From an uncultured Rhodospirillales bacterium (GTDB taxonomy: Bacteria > Pseudomonadota > Alphaproteobacteria > Acetobacterales > Acetobacteraceae), in the NCBI GenBank assembly GCA_903928045.1, contig CAIYPH010000497.1:1-19803 (forward strand): a stretch of 19,803 nt of DNA, read 5' to 3'. The translations under genes were made by a program, and so were the position numbers. Below the pieces are notes generated by a model. It searched no databases and was not told the DNA's origin. It saw only the letters and a list, made by a program, of their open reading frames with translations. Within the stretch, counting starts at the first letter, position 1; each line of letters starts with the position of its first letter. This document shows, in pieces, positions 1 through 9,920 of this stretch.

Positions 1-1425
1 ATGATGTCCGGCCTCGGCGGTGACGGGTTCTACAACATCCACCTCGCCGCCACCCGCAAGAACCTCGTCTATAACGGCACCGGCACCGCGCCGGCTTCGG
101 CCACCGCCGAGCGCTTCAAGGACGGCGTGGCGGTCACCGGCCCGCTCTCCGCCTCCATCCCCGGCTGCCTCGGCGCCATCGGCGCCATGCACGCCGCCCA
201 TGGCCGGCTGCCCTGGGCGCAACTGGCCGGACCTGCCATCGCGCTGGCGCGCGACGGCTACGCCGCCACCCGCAAGGACCGCCAGATCGCCGTCGACAAC
301 CAGGCCCGCCTCGCCGCCGACACGCGCAGCGGCGCCGTGTTTCTCGGCCAGGAACTCGGCGGGCTGGTGATCCAGGAGGACCTCGCCCGCACGCTCGAGC
401 AGATCGCCGCCGAGGGCGCCGAGAGCTTCTATCGCGGCCCCCTCGCCAAGCGCATCGCTGCCGGCTGTGCCGAGATCGGCGCCATGATCACTGAGGCCGA
501 CCTCGCCGGCTGCCGCCCGGAGGTGACCGACCCGATCGGCATCACCTATCGCGGCCTCACCATCACCCAGGCGCCGCCGAACTCCACCGGCTTCACCTTC
601 CTGCAAATGCTCAAGATCGCCGAGCGGTTTGACCTCGCGTCGCTCTCCGTGGCCGAACGCACCCATATCCTGGTCGAGGCCAAGAAGCTCGCTTTCCTCG
701 ATCGCGAGCGCTACGGCGCCGATCCGCGCTTCGAGACCGTGCCGCTGGAGCGCCTGCTGTCGGACGCCTATGCCGACGAACTCGCCGCCCGCATCGACCG
801 CAAGCGCGCCGCCGACATGGGCCCGCAATCCGCCGCCGCCGCCGACACCACCTATTTCTGCGTGGTGGACGCCGAGGGCAACGCGGTCTCCGGCATCCAG
901 TCCCTCAACAGCGGCTGGGGCTCCGGCAGCACCGCGGGGGATACCGGCATCTTGCTCAACAACCGCATGGCCTACTGGCACGTCACCCCCGGCCACGCCA
1001 ACCGGCTCGTCCCCGGCAAGCGCGTGCGCCACACCATGAACACCCCGATGGTGCTGAAGGACGGCAAGCTGGTCGCCGTGCTCGGCACCCCCGGCGCGGA
1101 CCATCAGGTGCAGGTCAACCTGCAGGTGGTGGTAAGCATGTTCGACCTCGGGCTTGACCCGCAGCAGGCGCTGGAAGCCCCGCGCTGGACCTCAAGCCAG
1201 GCCGGCCAGGGCGCCAATTTCCCGCATGACGGCGATGGCGCGCTATCGATCGAGGTGGATCACGGCGAGGACGTGCTGGCCGATCTCGCGGCGCGCGGCC
1301 ACCAGATCAAGCGCCTCGCCCATCTCGAGGGCCCCTGCGCCATGCAGGCCATCCGCGTGCTCGATAACGGTGTGCGCATGGCTGGCAGCGACCCCCGTCG
1401 CGACGGCTGGGCGGGCGCCTACTGA
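1..1425 (+). CDS. ggt: Gamma-glutamyltransferase family protein, 5'-truncated
   Basis: The encoded N-terminal nucleophile hydrolase transfers or hydrolyses gamma-glutamyl groups of glutathione and related peptides. The family is made as a proenzyme that cuts itself into large and small subunits. In the 474 visible residues, the GGDGFY segment sits at residues 6-11, but in full-length members it lies some 50-70 residues in. The gene therefore starts before the window, and the ATG at base 1 is probably internal. The predicted cleavage and nucleophile site is the Thr-Thr at 283-284 in DTTYFCVVD, followed by N303, the GWGSGS stretch and LLNNRM near 318-323, where family substrate-binding residues lie. 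The C-terminus SDPRRDG is typical. Any signal peptide would be outside the window, so location is unknown. It stands 72 nt before an M20 peptidase on the same strand. The family is sure; the exact substrate is not. Confidence 0.93.
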   Translation: MMSGLGGDGFYNIHLAATRKNLVYNGTGTAPASATAERFKDGVAVTGPLSASIPGCLGAIGAMHAAHGRLPWAQLAGPAIALARDGYAATRKDRQIAVDNQARLAADTRSGAVFLGQELGGLVIQEDLARTLEQIAAEGAESFYRGPLAKRIAAGCAEIGAMITEADLAGCRPEVTDPIGITYRGLTITQAPPNSTGFTFLQMLKIAERFDLASLSVAERTHILVEAKKLAFLDRERYGADPRFETVPLERLLSDAYADELAARIDRKRAADMGPQSAAAADTTYFCVVDAEGNAVSGIQSLNSGWGSGSTAGDTGILLNNRMAYWHVTPGHANRLVPGKRVRHTMNTPMVLKDGKLVAVLGTPGADHQVQVNLQVVVSMFDLGLDPQQALEAPRWTSSQAGQGANFPHDGDGALSIEVDHGEDVLADLAARGHQIKRLAHLEGPCAMQAIRVLDNGVRMAGSDPRRDGWAGAY

Positions 1426-1485
1426 CGGCCGGGGGTCAGCCCCCCCTGGACCTCGGCCGCGGTGTTTGGCAGCTTCGGGGAAACC

Positions 1486-1489
1486 GGAG
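1486..1489 (+). promoter_or_regulatory. Ribosome binding site of the M20 peptidase gene
   Basis: GGAG lies 8 nt before the ATG at 1498. This favours that ATG over an in-frame GTG at 1462, which has no comparable site and would add twelve residues unlike the family N-terminus. Confidence 0.6.
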
Positions 1490-1497
1490 TTCACCAC

Positions 1498-2895
1498 ATG
1501 TCGTCGCGCGAATCGGCCATTGCCGCCTCTCTTGCCTTCTTCGATGCCGGGCGCTTCCGCGACCGGCTGGCCGATCTGGTGAAAATCGAGTCCACTTCGC
1601 AGGACCCGGGGCATGATGCAGATGTGTGGAAATACCTCGAAGAGGGCATCCGGCCGTGGGTGGAGAGCATGGGTTTCACCGTGGCGATCCATCCCAACCC
1701 CAAGGAGGGCTTCGGCCCGATCCTGACCGCCGAGCGCATCGAGGACCCGTCGCTTGCCACGGTGCTCACCTATGGGCATGGCGACACCGTACGCGGGCTG
1801 GATGACCAGTGGGACGAAGGGCTGAAGCCCTGGGTGCTAACCGAGCAGCCGGATCGCTGGTATGGCCGCGGCACGGCCGACAATAAGGGGCAGCATGCGC
1901 TGAACCTCACGGCGCTGGAGCATGTGATCGCGGCGCGCGGCGGCAAGCTCGGCTACAACATGAAGCTGGTGATCGAGACCTGCGAGGAGCGCGGCTCGAT
2001 CGGGCTGCGCGAGTTCATCGCCGGCCATGCCAAGGAATTGGCGGCCGATGCGCTGATCGCCTCTGACGGGCCGCGGGTGGGGCCGGAGATCCCGACGGTG
2101 TCGACCGGCACGCGTGGCACGTTCCATTTTGACCTGGTGCTCGATGTCCGCCCGGGCGGCGTGCATTCCGGCAATTGGGGCGGCATGACCACCGATCCGG
2201 CGATCGTGATGGCGCATGCGATCGGGGCGATTGCCGATCGCAACGGCAAGATTCTGGTGCGCGACTGGCTGCCGCGCAACGGCATGCCGGCCGCGGTGCG
2301 CGGCGCGCTGACCGGGCTTGAATTGCAATCGGAGGCCTCGGCGACGATCGATCCCGGCTGGGGCGAGCCTGGGTTCACCGCCGCCGAGAAGGTGTTCGGC
2401 TGGACCAGCTTCATCGTGCTGGCGATGGTTTCGGGCCGGCCGGAGAATCCGGTGAACGCGGTGGCGCCGAATGCGCGGGCGCATTGCCAGATCCGCTACA
2501 CCGTCGACAGCGATCCTGCGGGGTTCGAGGCGGCGCTGCGGGCGCATCTCGATGCCCAGGGCTTCCCCGAGATCCGCATCGAGAACGCCGGCATCCGCAT
2601 GCCCGCCAGCCGCACCAGCCCCGATAATCCCTGGGTGCGCTATGCGGTGACCTCGATGGAGCAAACGCTCGGCCAGCGCGTGCAGGTGATCCCAAATTCC
2701 GGCGGTGGGCTGCCGGGTGACGTGTTCGTGGATTTCCTCGACGTGCCGCTGATCTGGGTGCCGCACAGCTATAACGGCTGCAAGCAGCACGGGCCGAACG
2801 AGCACTTCCTTATCAAGCCCGCCCGCGAGGGCATCGCCGCCTTCACCGGCCTGTGGTGGGACCTCGGCGAACCCGGCGCACCCGGCAAGCGCTGA
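1498..2895 (+). CDS. M20 family zinc metallopeptidase (dipeptidase/carboxypeptidase-like)
   Basis: A 465-residue protein of the M20 family, di-zinc enzymes that remove an amino acid from dipeptides or N-acyl amino acids. Expected metal and catalytic residues are visible: H94 and D96 in GHGDT, bridging D128 in GTADNKG, catalytic E163 with E164 in CEERGS, D190 in ASDGPR, and H436 near the C-terminus in GPNEH. The lid (dimerisation) domain roughly spans residues 200-315. There is no signal peptide, so it is probably cytoplasmic. The start is chosen from the GGAG site 8 nt upstream. It follows a gamma-glutamyltransferase by 72 nt and precedes a DMT permease by 22 nt, suggesting one transcript. 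A dipeptidase acting on products such as Cys-Gly is a reasonable inference. An acylase or succinyl-diaminopimelate desuccinylase-like role cannot be excluded. Confidence 0.92.
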   Translation: MSSRESAIAASLAFFDAGRFRDRLADLVKIESTSQDPGHDADVWKYLEEGIRPWVESMGFTVAIHPNPKEGFGPILTAERIEDPSLATVLTYGHGDTVRGLDDQWDEGLKPWVLTEQPDRWYGRGTADNKGQHALNLTALEHVIAARGGKLGYNMKLVIETCEERGSIGLREFIAGHAKELAADALIASDGPRVGPEIPTVSTGTRGTFHFDLVLDVRPGGVHSGNWGGMTTDPAIVMAHAIGAIADRNGKILVRDWLPRNGMPAAVRGALTGLELQSEASATIDPGWGEPGFTAAEKVFGWTSFIVLAMVSGRPENPVNAVAPNARAHCQIRYTVDSDPAGFEAALRAHLDAQGFPEIRIENAGIRMPASRTSPDNPWVRYAVTSMEQTLGQRVQVIPNSGGGLPGDVFVDFLDVPLIWVPHSYNGCKQHGPNEHFLIKPAREGIAAFTGLWWDLGEPGAPGKR

Positions 2896-2917
2896 GTCAG
2901 CAGACATTTCCGACTAC

Positions 2918-3787
2918 GTGGCGACGGCGCAGCGCCCGCATCTGGGCGCCGCGCTGACGATCCTGGCGATGTTCAGCTTCGCCTCGCTCGATGCCATGAC
3001 CAAACTGCTGGTCGCCGATTACCCGATCACCCAGACGCTGTGGGTGCGGGCCTGGGTGTTCATGGTGTTCGCCCTGGCGATCGCCCGCAAGCGCGGCATC
3101 GCGCGCACCACGCGCAGCGCGCGGCCGTGGCTGCAGGGCGGGCGGGCGCTGCTGGGCTTGGTGGAGAGCGCGGTGTTCGTGCTCGCCTTCTCCTATCTGC
3201 CGCTCGCCGATACCCATGCGCTGGGATCGACCTCGCCGCTGATGGTGATCGCGATTTCACAGGTGTTTCTCGGCGAGCGCGCCGGGTTGCGGCGCTGGAT
3301 CGCGGTTTGCGCCGGGTTCACCGGGGTCCTGCTGATCATCCGGCCGGGCTTCCAGGCGTTGAGCTGGCCACTGCTGCTGCCCCTGTTCGGCGCGCTGCTA
3401 TGGGCGGTCTATCAGGTGCTGATCCGCCTCTGCGCCGCGACCGATCCGCCGGAGACGACACTGCTGTGGACGGCCGGGGTCGGGCTGGTCGTCACCACCG
3501 CCGTCGGCCCCTGGCAGTGGCGCGCGCCGGACGGCGCGGCCTGGGCGTTGCTGGTTGCCATGGCGCTGATGGGCAGCCTCGGCCACTACGCCGTGGTGCG
3601 GGCGCTCGATTTCGCCAAGGCAGCGTCGGTGCAGCCATATTCCTATACCTTGCTGGTGTTCGCGACCGTGCTGGGCCTGCTGGTATTCGGCCAGTTGCCG
3701 GACACCCTGACCATCGCGGGCGCTGTCATCGTGGTCGCGAGCGGGCTCTACACCTGGTGGCTTGATCGCGACTCCGGCAGCGCCTGA
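2918..3787 (+). CDS. EamA/DMT superfamily permease
   Basis: A 289-residue integral membrane protein with about ten hydrophobic segments arranged as two EamA repeats, the drug/metabolite transporter architecture. Typical first-repeat motifs are seen: SFASLDAMTK in helix 1, SYLPLADTHAL, SPLMVIAISQVFLGE and GFTGVLLIIRPG. The second repeat starts near residue 150 (LPLFGALLWAVYQVLIR). Members export amino acids, metabolites or toxic compounds, usually by proton exchange; the substrate cannot be read from sequence. The start is a GTG without a clear ribosome binding site, 22 nt after the M20 stop, so translation may be coupled. An ATG at 2969 would cut into helix 1 and is less likely. It is probably the last gene of this plus-strand cluster, since a palindromic terminator-like element follows. 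Confidence 0.9.
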   Translation: MATAQRPHLGAALTILAMFSFASLDAMTKLLVADYPITQTLWVRAWVFMVFALAIARKRGIARTTRSARPWLQGGRALLGLVESAVFVLAFSYLPLADTHALGSTSPLMVIAISQVFLGERAGLRRWIAVCAGFTGVLLIIRPGFQALSWPLLLPLFGALLWAVYQVLIRLCAATDPPETTLLWTAGVGLVVTTAVGPWQWRAPDGAAWALLVAMALMGSLGHYAVVRALDFAKAASVQPYSYTLLVFATVLGLLVFGQLPDTLTIAGAVIVVASGLYTWWLDRDSGSA

Positions 3788-3809
3788 GGTTGGATCCAGA
3801 AAGGGAAGC

Positions 3810-3924
3810 GCTTCTTTTTGTAAAAATAAGCAAAAACTTTCTATCCGTTTGGGTCACGGCCTCGCGGGGAAACTTCCAGGCAAGCGGATAAAAGTTTTTT
3901 GGTTCTTTTTTTCAAAAAAGAACC
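3810..3924. repeat. Composite palindromic intergenic element, copy 1
   Basis: This AT-rich block lies between the convergent eamA-like and dnaJ stops and has nested symmetry. The left hairpin is 3810-3831 (GCTT, mismatch, T5 / A5, mismatch, AAGC). The right hairpin is 3901-3924, an 11-bp stem of GGTTCTTTTTT with its complement. Between them are inverted arms at 3832-3851 and 3881-3900 that match except for one mismatch and one insertion; both carry ATCCG next to an A-run. The whole block is close to a large palindrome with a GC-rich middle (3852-3880). A related copy is at 18161-18351. I recall similar elements in Acetobacteraceae genomes but cannot verify that here. Confidence 0.75.
3831..3912. 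terminator. Probable bidirectional terminator within the palindromic element
   Basis: On the plus strand the inverted arms 3832-3851/3881-3900 form a long stem followed by GG, TTC and then seven Ts (3906-3912). On the minus strand the same arms are followed by a T-rich stretch (complement of 3822-3826). It sits 22 nt or more after the permease stop and next to the dnaJ stop, where transcription from both sides should end. Confidence 0.55.
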
Positions 3925-3938
3925 GCTTGCCTTCCTGC

Positions 3939-5078
3939 TCAGGCCCGCCCGTGCTTGTCGAAGAAATCCCGCACCTTCGCGAAGAACCCCGCGGATTGCG
4001 GGCTTCCCTTGGCATGCGCATTGGCGTCAGCCTCGAACTTCTCCAGCAGCTCGCGCTGCTGTGCGGTCAGATGCTGCGGCGTCTCGACGGTGATCTGGAT
4101 GAACATATCGCCGCGCTGATGGCTGCGCAGCACCGAGAATCCCTTGCTCCTGAGACGGAACTGCGCCCCGGTCTGGGTGCCCGGCGGGATTTTCACCCGC
4201 GCCTTGCTGCCGTCGATCGAGGGCACCTCGACATCGGCGCCAAGTGCCGCCTGCGTCATGCGGATCGGCACCTGGCAGAGGATATTGGCGCCCTCGCGCT
4301 GGAAAATCTCATGCGGGCGCACGCCGATATGCACGAACAAATCGCCCGGTTGCCCACCAGGTCCACCGGCCTCGCCTTCACCGGTGAGGCGGATGCGGGT
4401 GCCGTCCTCGACGCCGGCGGGGATGCTCACCTGGAGTGAGCGTTCCCGCTGCACGGTGCCCGCGCCGGCGCAGATGCGGCAGGGGTTGCGCACCACGCGG
4501 CCAGCGCCGCCGCAGGTTGGGCAGGTGCGTTCCACGATGAAGAACCCCTGCTGGGCCCTTACTTTGCCGCTGCCGCCGCAGCCCGCGCAGTTCTCGCTGG
4601 CGGCCTCCTTGGATTCCGAGCCGGTGCCGGCGCACGCCTCGCAGGCCACACGGGTGGGAACGCGAATGGATTTCTTGGCGCCGCCGAAGGCCTCCTCCAT
4701 GGAGATTTCCACGGCGGCACGGATGTCATTTCCGGCCCGCGGGCCACGGCGCCCTCGGCCGCGTCCACCGCCCATGAATTCGCCGAACATCTGGTCGAAG
4801 ATATCGCCGAGCCCGGCCCCGTCGCCGAAGCCCTGCGCGCCACCGCCGCCATTCTCGAAGGCGGCATGGCCGAAGCGGTCATAGGCCGCACGCTTCTGCT
4901 CGTCCTTCAGGACGTCATTGGCCTCGTTGATTTCCTTGAACTTCGCTTCAGCCGAGGCATCCCCCGGATTGCGGTCCGGGTGATACTGCATCGCGAGCTT
5001 GCGATAAGCCTTGCGGATATCGTCGCTGCTCGCATCCCGGGCGACGCCGAGGGTCGCATAATAGTCCTGTTTCGCCAT
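3939..5078 (-). CDS. dnaJ: Chaperone DnaJ (Hsp40, type I)
   Basis: A 379-residue co-chaperone that hands unfolded clients to DnaK and stimulates its ATPase. Domains in order: J domain 1-70 with the HPD motif at 33-35; Gly/Phe-rich region about 75-115; zinc-binding region with four CxxCxGxG-like repeats beginning at C146, C164, C186 and C200; then the C-terminal substrate-binding domains. All parts of a full-length type I DnaJ are present. The start is the ATG at 5078, with GAGGG five nt upstream; a TTG at 5093 would add five residues and is less likely. It is downstream of dnaK on the same strand, separated by 101 nt containing a hairpin. A palindromic element begins 14 nt after its stop. Confidence 0.98.
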   Translation of the reverse strand: MAKQDYYATLGVARDASSDDIRKAYRKLAMQYHPDRNPGDASAEAKFKEINEANDVLKDEQKRAAYDRFGHAAFENGGGGAQGFGDGAGLGDIFDQMFGEFMGGGRGRGRRGPRAGNDIRAAVEISMEEAFGGAKKSIRVPTRVACEACAGTGSESKEAASENCAGCGGSGKVRAQQGFFIVERTCPTCGGAGRVVRNPCRICAGAGTVQRERSLQVSIPAGVEDGTRIRLTGEGEAGGPGGQPGDLFVHIGVRPHEIFQREGANILCQVPIRMTQAALGADVEVPSIDGSKARVKIPPGTQTGAQFRLRSKGFSVLRSHQRGDMFIQITVETPQHLTAQQRELLEKFEADANAHAKGSPQSAGFFAKVRDFFDKHGRA

Positions 5079-5083
5079 TCCAG

Positions 5084-5088
5084 CCCTC
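5084..5088 (-). promoter_or_regulatory. dnaJ ribosome binding site
   Basis: GAGGG on the minus strand, five nt before the ATG at 5078. It selects this start over the in-frame TTG at 5093. Confidence 0.6.
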
Positions 5089-5125
5089 GTCAACCCTCAA
5101 TCGGATCAGCCGCATAAACAAAGAC

Positions 5126-5153
5126 GCGCCCGGCTTCAATGAAGCACGGGCGC
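5126..5153 (-). terminator. dnaK-dnaJ intergenic hairpin (attenuator-like)
   Basis: GCGCCCG-GCTTC pairs with GAAGC-CGGGCGC, giving a 12-bp stem with a single bulged A (5146) and a 3-nt loop (5138-5140). Read in the direction of dnaKJ transcription, the stem is followed by a T-rich stretch (GTCTTTGTTTATG). It may end or process part of the dnaK transcripts and so lower DnaJ output, or protect the dnaK mRNA end. The structure is visible; the role is inferred. Confidence 0.55.
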
Positions 5154-5179
5154 ACCCTGTGGAGCAGTCGCGCCGGAGA

Positions 5180-7135
<1,956 letters not shown>

Positions 7136-7205
7136 GATAGTCTCCTTGTCAGCGGATCCGAACGGCCCGAAGCACCGGCCGGAACCCTATGGATTACACG
7201 TCCCC

Positions 7206-7234
7206 GATGTATTCAGCCGATCGCCTGGGGACAA
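7206..7234 (-). promoter_or_regulatory. Weak candidate promoter upstream of dnaK
   Basis: On the minus strand CTTGTCC (TTGTCC at 7229-7234) and an AATACATC box (7206-7213) are spaced roughly 15-17 nt apart, about 70 nt before the dnaK start. The CTTG would suit an alphaproteobacterial heat-shock sigma factor, but the -10 box fits neither RpoH nor sigma70 well. The 133-nt gap between grpE and dnaK is the main reason to expect a promoter here. Confidence 0.2.
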
Positions 7235-7268
7235 GGGCTTTCTGCGTAATTTTTGTGCAGTTGCCGCC

Positions 7269-7889
7269 TCAGCCCGCCCCGTTGCTGCCGTCCGGCGCAG
7301 TGGCGACGGCGGCCACCGGCGCCTTGGCGACCACCACCATGGCCGGGCGCAACAGGCGGCCATGCAGGGTCCAGGATTGCGACCAGGCCTGGATCACGGT
7401 GCCCGGCGGATGGTCGGCGCTCTCCTGCTCGGCCATCGCCTGGTGCAGATTGGGGTCGAACATCGCGCCGGTCGGGTCGGTGCCCTTGATGCCGTTGCGC
7501 TCAAGCAGCCCGACGAAACTGCGCTCGACGCCGAGAAAACCGTCGCGCAACTTGTCGACGATCTCGCTGCCGCCTGCGGGGGGCATGGCGTCGAGCCCGC
7601 GCTTGAGGTTCTCGGCCGCCTCGGCGACGTCCCGCGCGAAACCCTGCACGGCGTATTGCCTTGCATCGTCGACGTCGCGCTTGGCGCGGTTGCGAACGTT
7701 CTGGGTCTCCGCCTCGGCCCGCACCCAGCGGTTCTTCATCTCCTCCAACTCGGCCTCAAGCTCGGCAATCCGCTGGGCGGCGGCGTGCATCAGGCCTTCC
7801 GGATTGGTGCCGTCGGCGGGGCTGGGATCAGCCGCGGCGGCATCGGGTTGGGGTGTCTCGGATTGGGTGTGCTGTTCGTGCGTATTCAT
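7269..7889 (-). CDS. grpE: Nucleotide exchange factor GrpE
   Basis: A 206-residue dimeric cochaperone that releases ADP from DnaK. A charged, Pro-rich leader (1-35) precedes the long coiled-coil helix (ARIAELEAELEEMKNRWVRAEAE type sequence, about 38-75) and NVRNRAKRDVDDARQYAV. The C-terminal beta domain ends with the family signature GTVIQAWSQSWTLHGRLLRPAMVVVAK near 165-190. A short Ala-rich tail follows. The ATG is preceded by only a weak ribosome binding site. It begins 12 nt after the stop of a membrane glycosyltransferase and ends 133 nt before dnaK. No hrcA is adjacent and I see no CIRCE-type inverted repeat, so control is more likely through RpoH than HrcA; this is inference. Confidence 0.97.
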   Translation of the reverse strand: MNTHEQHTQSETPQPDAAAADPSPADGTNPEGLMHAAAQRIAELEAELEEMKNRWVRAEAETQNVRNRAKRDVDDARQYAVQGFARDVAEAAENLKRGLDAMPPAGGSEIVDKLRDGFLGVERSFVGLLERNGIKGTDPTGAMFDPNLHQAMAEQESADHPPGTVIQAWSQSWTLHGRLLRPAMVVVAKAPVAAVATAPDGSNGAG

Positions 7890-7901
7890 GGTGGCTGTCA
7901 G

Positions 7902-9494
7902 TTAGTCTTCGGCCATGGGCGATGCAAGGCGGCGGAATATCACAATCGACTCCCGCGGCCCGATCGGCCCGCCCCGCCGGCTGGTGAAGGGCGATATGGT
8001 GGCGATCGGCGCGTAGCCGGTGGCGAGCGCGCGATGCAGCGTGGCGAAGACCGCTGCGGCGGCGGGCTCGGGCGCCGGCTGGCCCGGCTGCCAACCGGCG
8101 CTGACCGCGATGATCGCCGGGCCTGCCGCCAGGATGCGGCGCATCTCCGCCTCCCCCCCGGGCGGGGCATAGGGCTTCCACAAATGCTCGGCGAACGGGA
8201 AGCGGGTCGGCGGCGCGCGATGCAGGGCGCCATAGAGGCCGAGAATCGGGCCGCCGAAGACGTAGAGCGCATCGCCGGGCCGCAACTCCGTGGCGATCCG
8301 CGCCGCGGCGGTGGCGACAGGATCGCCCCACTGCGCCGCGCCCGCCCCCCGCCGCTCCAGGATTTCCGCGGCGGCGACGAAGGGGTCGAGAAACCCCCGC
8401 CCATCCCGGGCCGCGGCGCAGCCAAGCAGCAGCACAAGCCCGGCGGCGCCCATCAGCCGCCGGCGCTCTAACCAGGCGGCGAGACAGCCGGCGGCGAGGC
8501 AGGGGCCCGGCAGAAGCTGGATCATCATATGGTCGGTGAAGCGCCCAAGCACGAGCAGCGCGATGGCATCGGACAAGGTAAGCGCGAGGCAGACCGCCAT
8601 CATCGCCACCCGTTCCCAAGGCGCGCCGAGGCGAATGGCGGTCAGCGCCAACAGGCCGCCGAACAGGGGCACGGCGTAGCGCCCGATCATATAGGCGGGG
8701 TCCCCGGTGATGACGGCCACCTGGCTTGTGGCGAGCGACTGCACGATCCCCAGGTTCGCCGCCACATTGGCCTCCCACCACAGATCGAACCGACCGGCGG
8801 CGATGAAGGGGCCGATCACCAGCAGGCTCGGCAGCGCGGCGCCGATACCCGCGGCGGCAAGCGCGGCCATGCCGGGCGCGCGATGGCGCCGCATTGCCCA
8901 GATCACCGGCAGCGCCAGCCAAATGAAGCCGGCGTTGTATTTCATCTGCAGCGCCGTCCCCAGCAGCAGCCCGGCACCGAACAGCCGCCGCGGCGAGGGC
9001 AGCGCGAACAGCATCCGCGCGCCCAACAAATTGAGCGGCACGAACAGCAGCTCGGTATTGAGCCCGCCGCCATCGGCCCGCCCGGCATAGGCGATCCATA
9101 GCCACCCCGCGACCCAGCCACCGAGCCGGGCGCCAGGGGCCAGGCACCGGGTGAGGTCGGCGAGGCACCAGGCGGTCAGGCCGATCCCGAGCGCCGGCAG
9201 CAGGCGGAGCGCCGCAAACCCGCTGGGGTCGGCGGCCTCGACACCCGCGAGCAGGAAGAACAATCCGGCCGGCTTGCGGTCCCACAGCGCGGCATAAGGT
9301 AGCTGGCCCTGGGCAACAGTGTCGGCGATCAGCAGATAGAGGTGCTCATCCCAGTTGACCTCGCTGAAGCAGAACCCGGGCGCCCGCCAGGCCAGCGCGG
9401 CCGCCAGCCAGGCCAGCAACGGCCAGGGCGTGCGACATGGCGATGGAGTGCGCAGTGGGGTCGTCCTTCGCGCGGGGGAACACGCGCCGACCAT
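7902..9494 (-). CDS. GT-C fold membrane glycosyltransferase (GT39/PMT_2-like)
   Basis: A 530-residue protein with many hydrophobic segments. It belongs to the GT-C superfamily, which transfers sugars from polyprenyl-phosphate donors on the outer face of the inner membrane (to lipid A, protein or wall polymers). Family signs are the acidic pair D49-E50 in the first periplasmic loop (NWDEHLYLL) and the D72-K74 motif in ALWDRKPAGLFFL. About eleven or twelve membrane segments follow, then a soluble C-terminal part from about residue 370. Donor and acceptor cannot be told. The ATG at 9494 has only a weak G-rich ribosome site, so the exact start is uncertain. It ends 12 nt before grpE and starts 78 nt after the small secreted protein gene. 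Whether it belongs to the stress operon or drives grpE is open. Confidence 0.8.
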   Translation of the reverse strand: MVGACSPARRTTPLRTPSPCRTPWPLLAWLAAALAWRAPGFCFSEVNWDEHLYLLIADTVAQGQLPYAALWDRKPAGLFFLLAGVEAADPSGFAALRLLPALGIGLTAWCLADLTRCLAPGARLGGWVAGWLWIAYAGRADGGGLNTELLFVPLNLLGARMLFALPSPRRLFGAGLLLGTALQMKYNAGFIWLALPVIWAMRRHRAPGMAALAAAGIGAALPSLLVIGPFIAAGRFDLWWEANVAANLGIVQSLATSQVAVITGDPAYMIGRYAVPLFGGLLALTAIRLGAPWERVAMMAVCLALTLSDAIALLVLGRFTDHMMIQLLPGPCLAAGCLAAWLERRRLMGAAGLVLLLGCAAARDGRGFLDPFVAAAEILERRGAGAAQWGDPVATAAARIATELRPGDALYVFGGPILGLYGALHRAPPTRFPFAEHLWKPYAPPGGEAEMRRILAAGPAIIAVSAGWQPGQPAPEPAAAAVFATLHRALATGYAPIATISPFTSRRGGPIGPRESIVIFRRLASPMAED

Positions 9495-9572
9495 CCATCC
9501 CCGGCGGCGATCGCGCCAGTGAATGCCGGGTCATTCGCCCGATTCGCGCTCGATTGACGCCACGGCCCCCCC

Positions 9573-9899
9573 TCAGGGACCGCTTCGCAGCATCTTCAGC
9601 GCGCGGCGCAGCCGCATCACCCCGGCGCGGTAATGCCCGCGCCCGCACTGCCCGCTGCCTTCGTCGGCCAGCAGGCGCGCATCGGGCGAGGCCTGCGGAT
9701 GGCTGCGCAGCGCGCGGGTGAATTCAAGGCCGAGATGGTTGCAGTATTCGGCCGAATCGCTGGTCATGCGCGGCGGCGGTGGCGGGACACCCTGCGCCAT
9801 CGCCGGGCTGGCAGCGAGCAGAATGGCCAATATCGGCGTGAGGTGTCCATGGGTCACGCGGTGACTGTATCGCAGTGCAGGTGAATTGGGACTAGGCAT
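9573..9899 (-). CDS. Small secreted two-cysteine protein of unknown function
   Basis: A 108-residue protein that I do not recognise. Residues 18-35 form a signal peptide (LTPILAILLAASPAMA, cut before Q36), after a longer than usual basic leader. A GTG at 9857 would give a more compact leader and may be the true start. The mature part (about 73 residues) begins with a Pro run (PPPPP), then has two cysteines (C53 in EYCNHLG and C85 in GQCGRGHY) likely to form a disulfide, and ends in a basic helix (RAGVMRLRRALKMLRSG). It lies 21 nt after the histidine kinase stop on the same strand, so it is probably the last gene of the protease/two-component operon. A periplasmic accessory to the sensor or protease is possible, but that is inference. 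Confidence 0.7.
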   Translation of the reverse strand: MPSPNSPALRYSHRVTHGHLTPILAILLAASPAMAQGVPPPPPRMTSDSAEYCNHLGLEFTRALRSHPQASPDARLLADEGSGQCGRGHYRAGVMRLRRALKMLRSGP

Positions 9900-9920
9900 C
9901 ACGTGAAAGCGGCGACATCT

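Noticed and set aside
7136..7268. RNA thermometer or CIRCE element upstream of dnaK
   Set aside because: Only a 5-bp GC stem (near 7165-7185) can be drawn and there is no CIRCE-like 9-bp inverted repeat, so no such element is supported.
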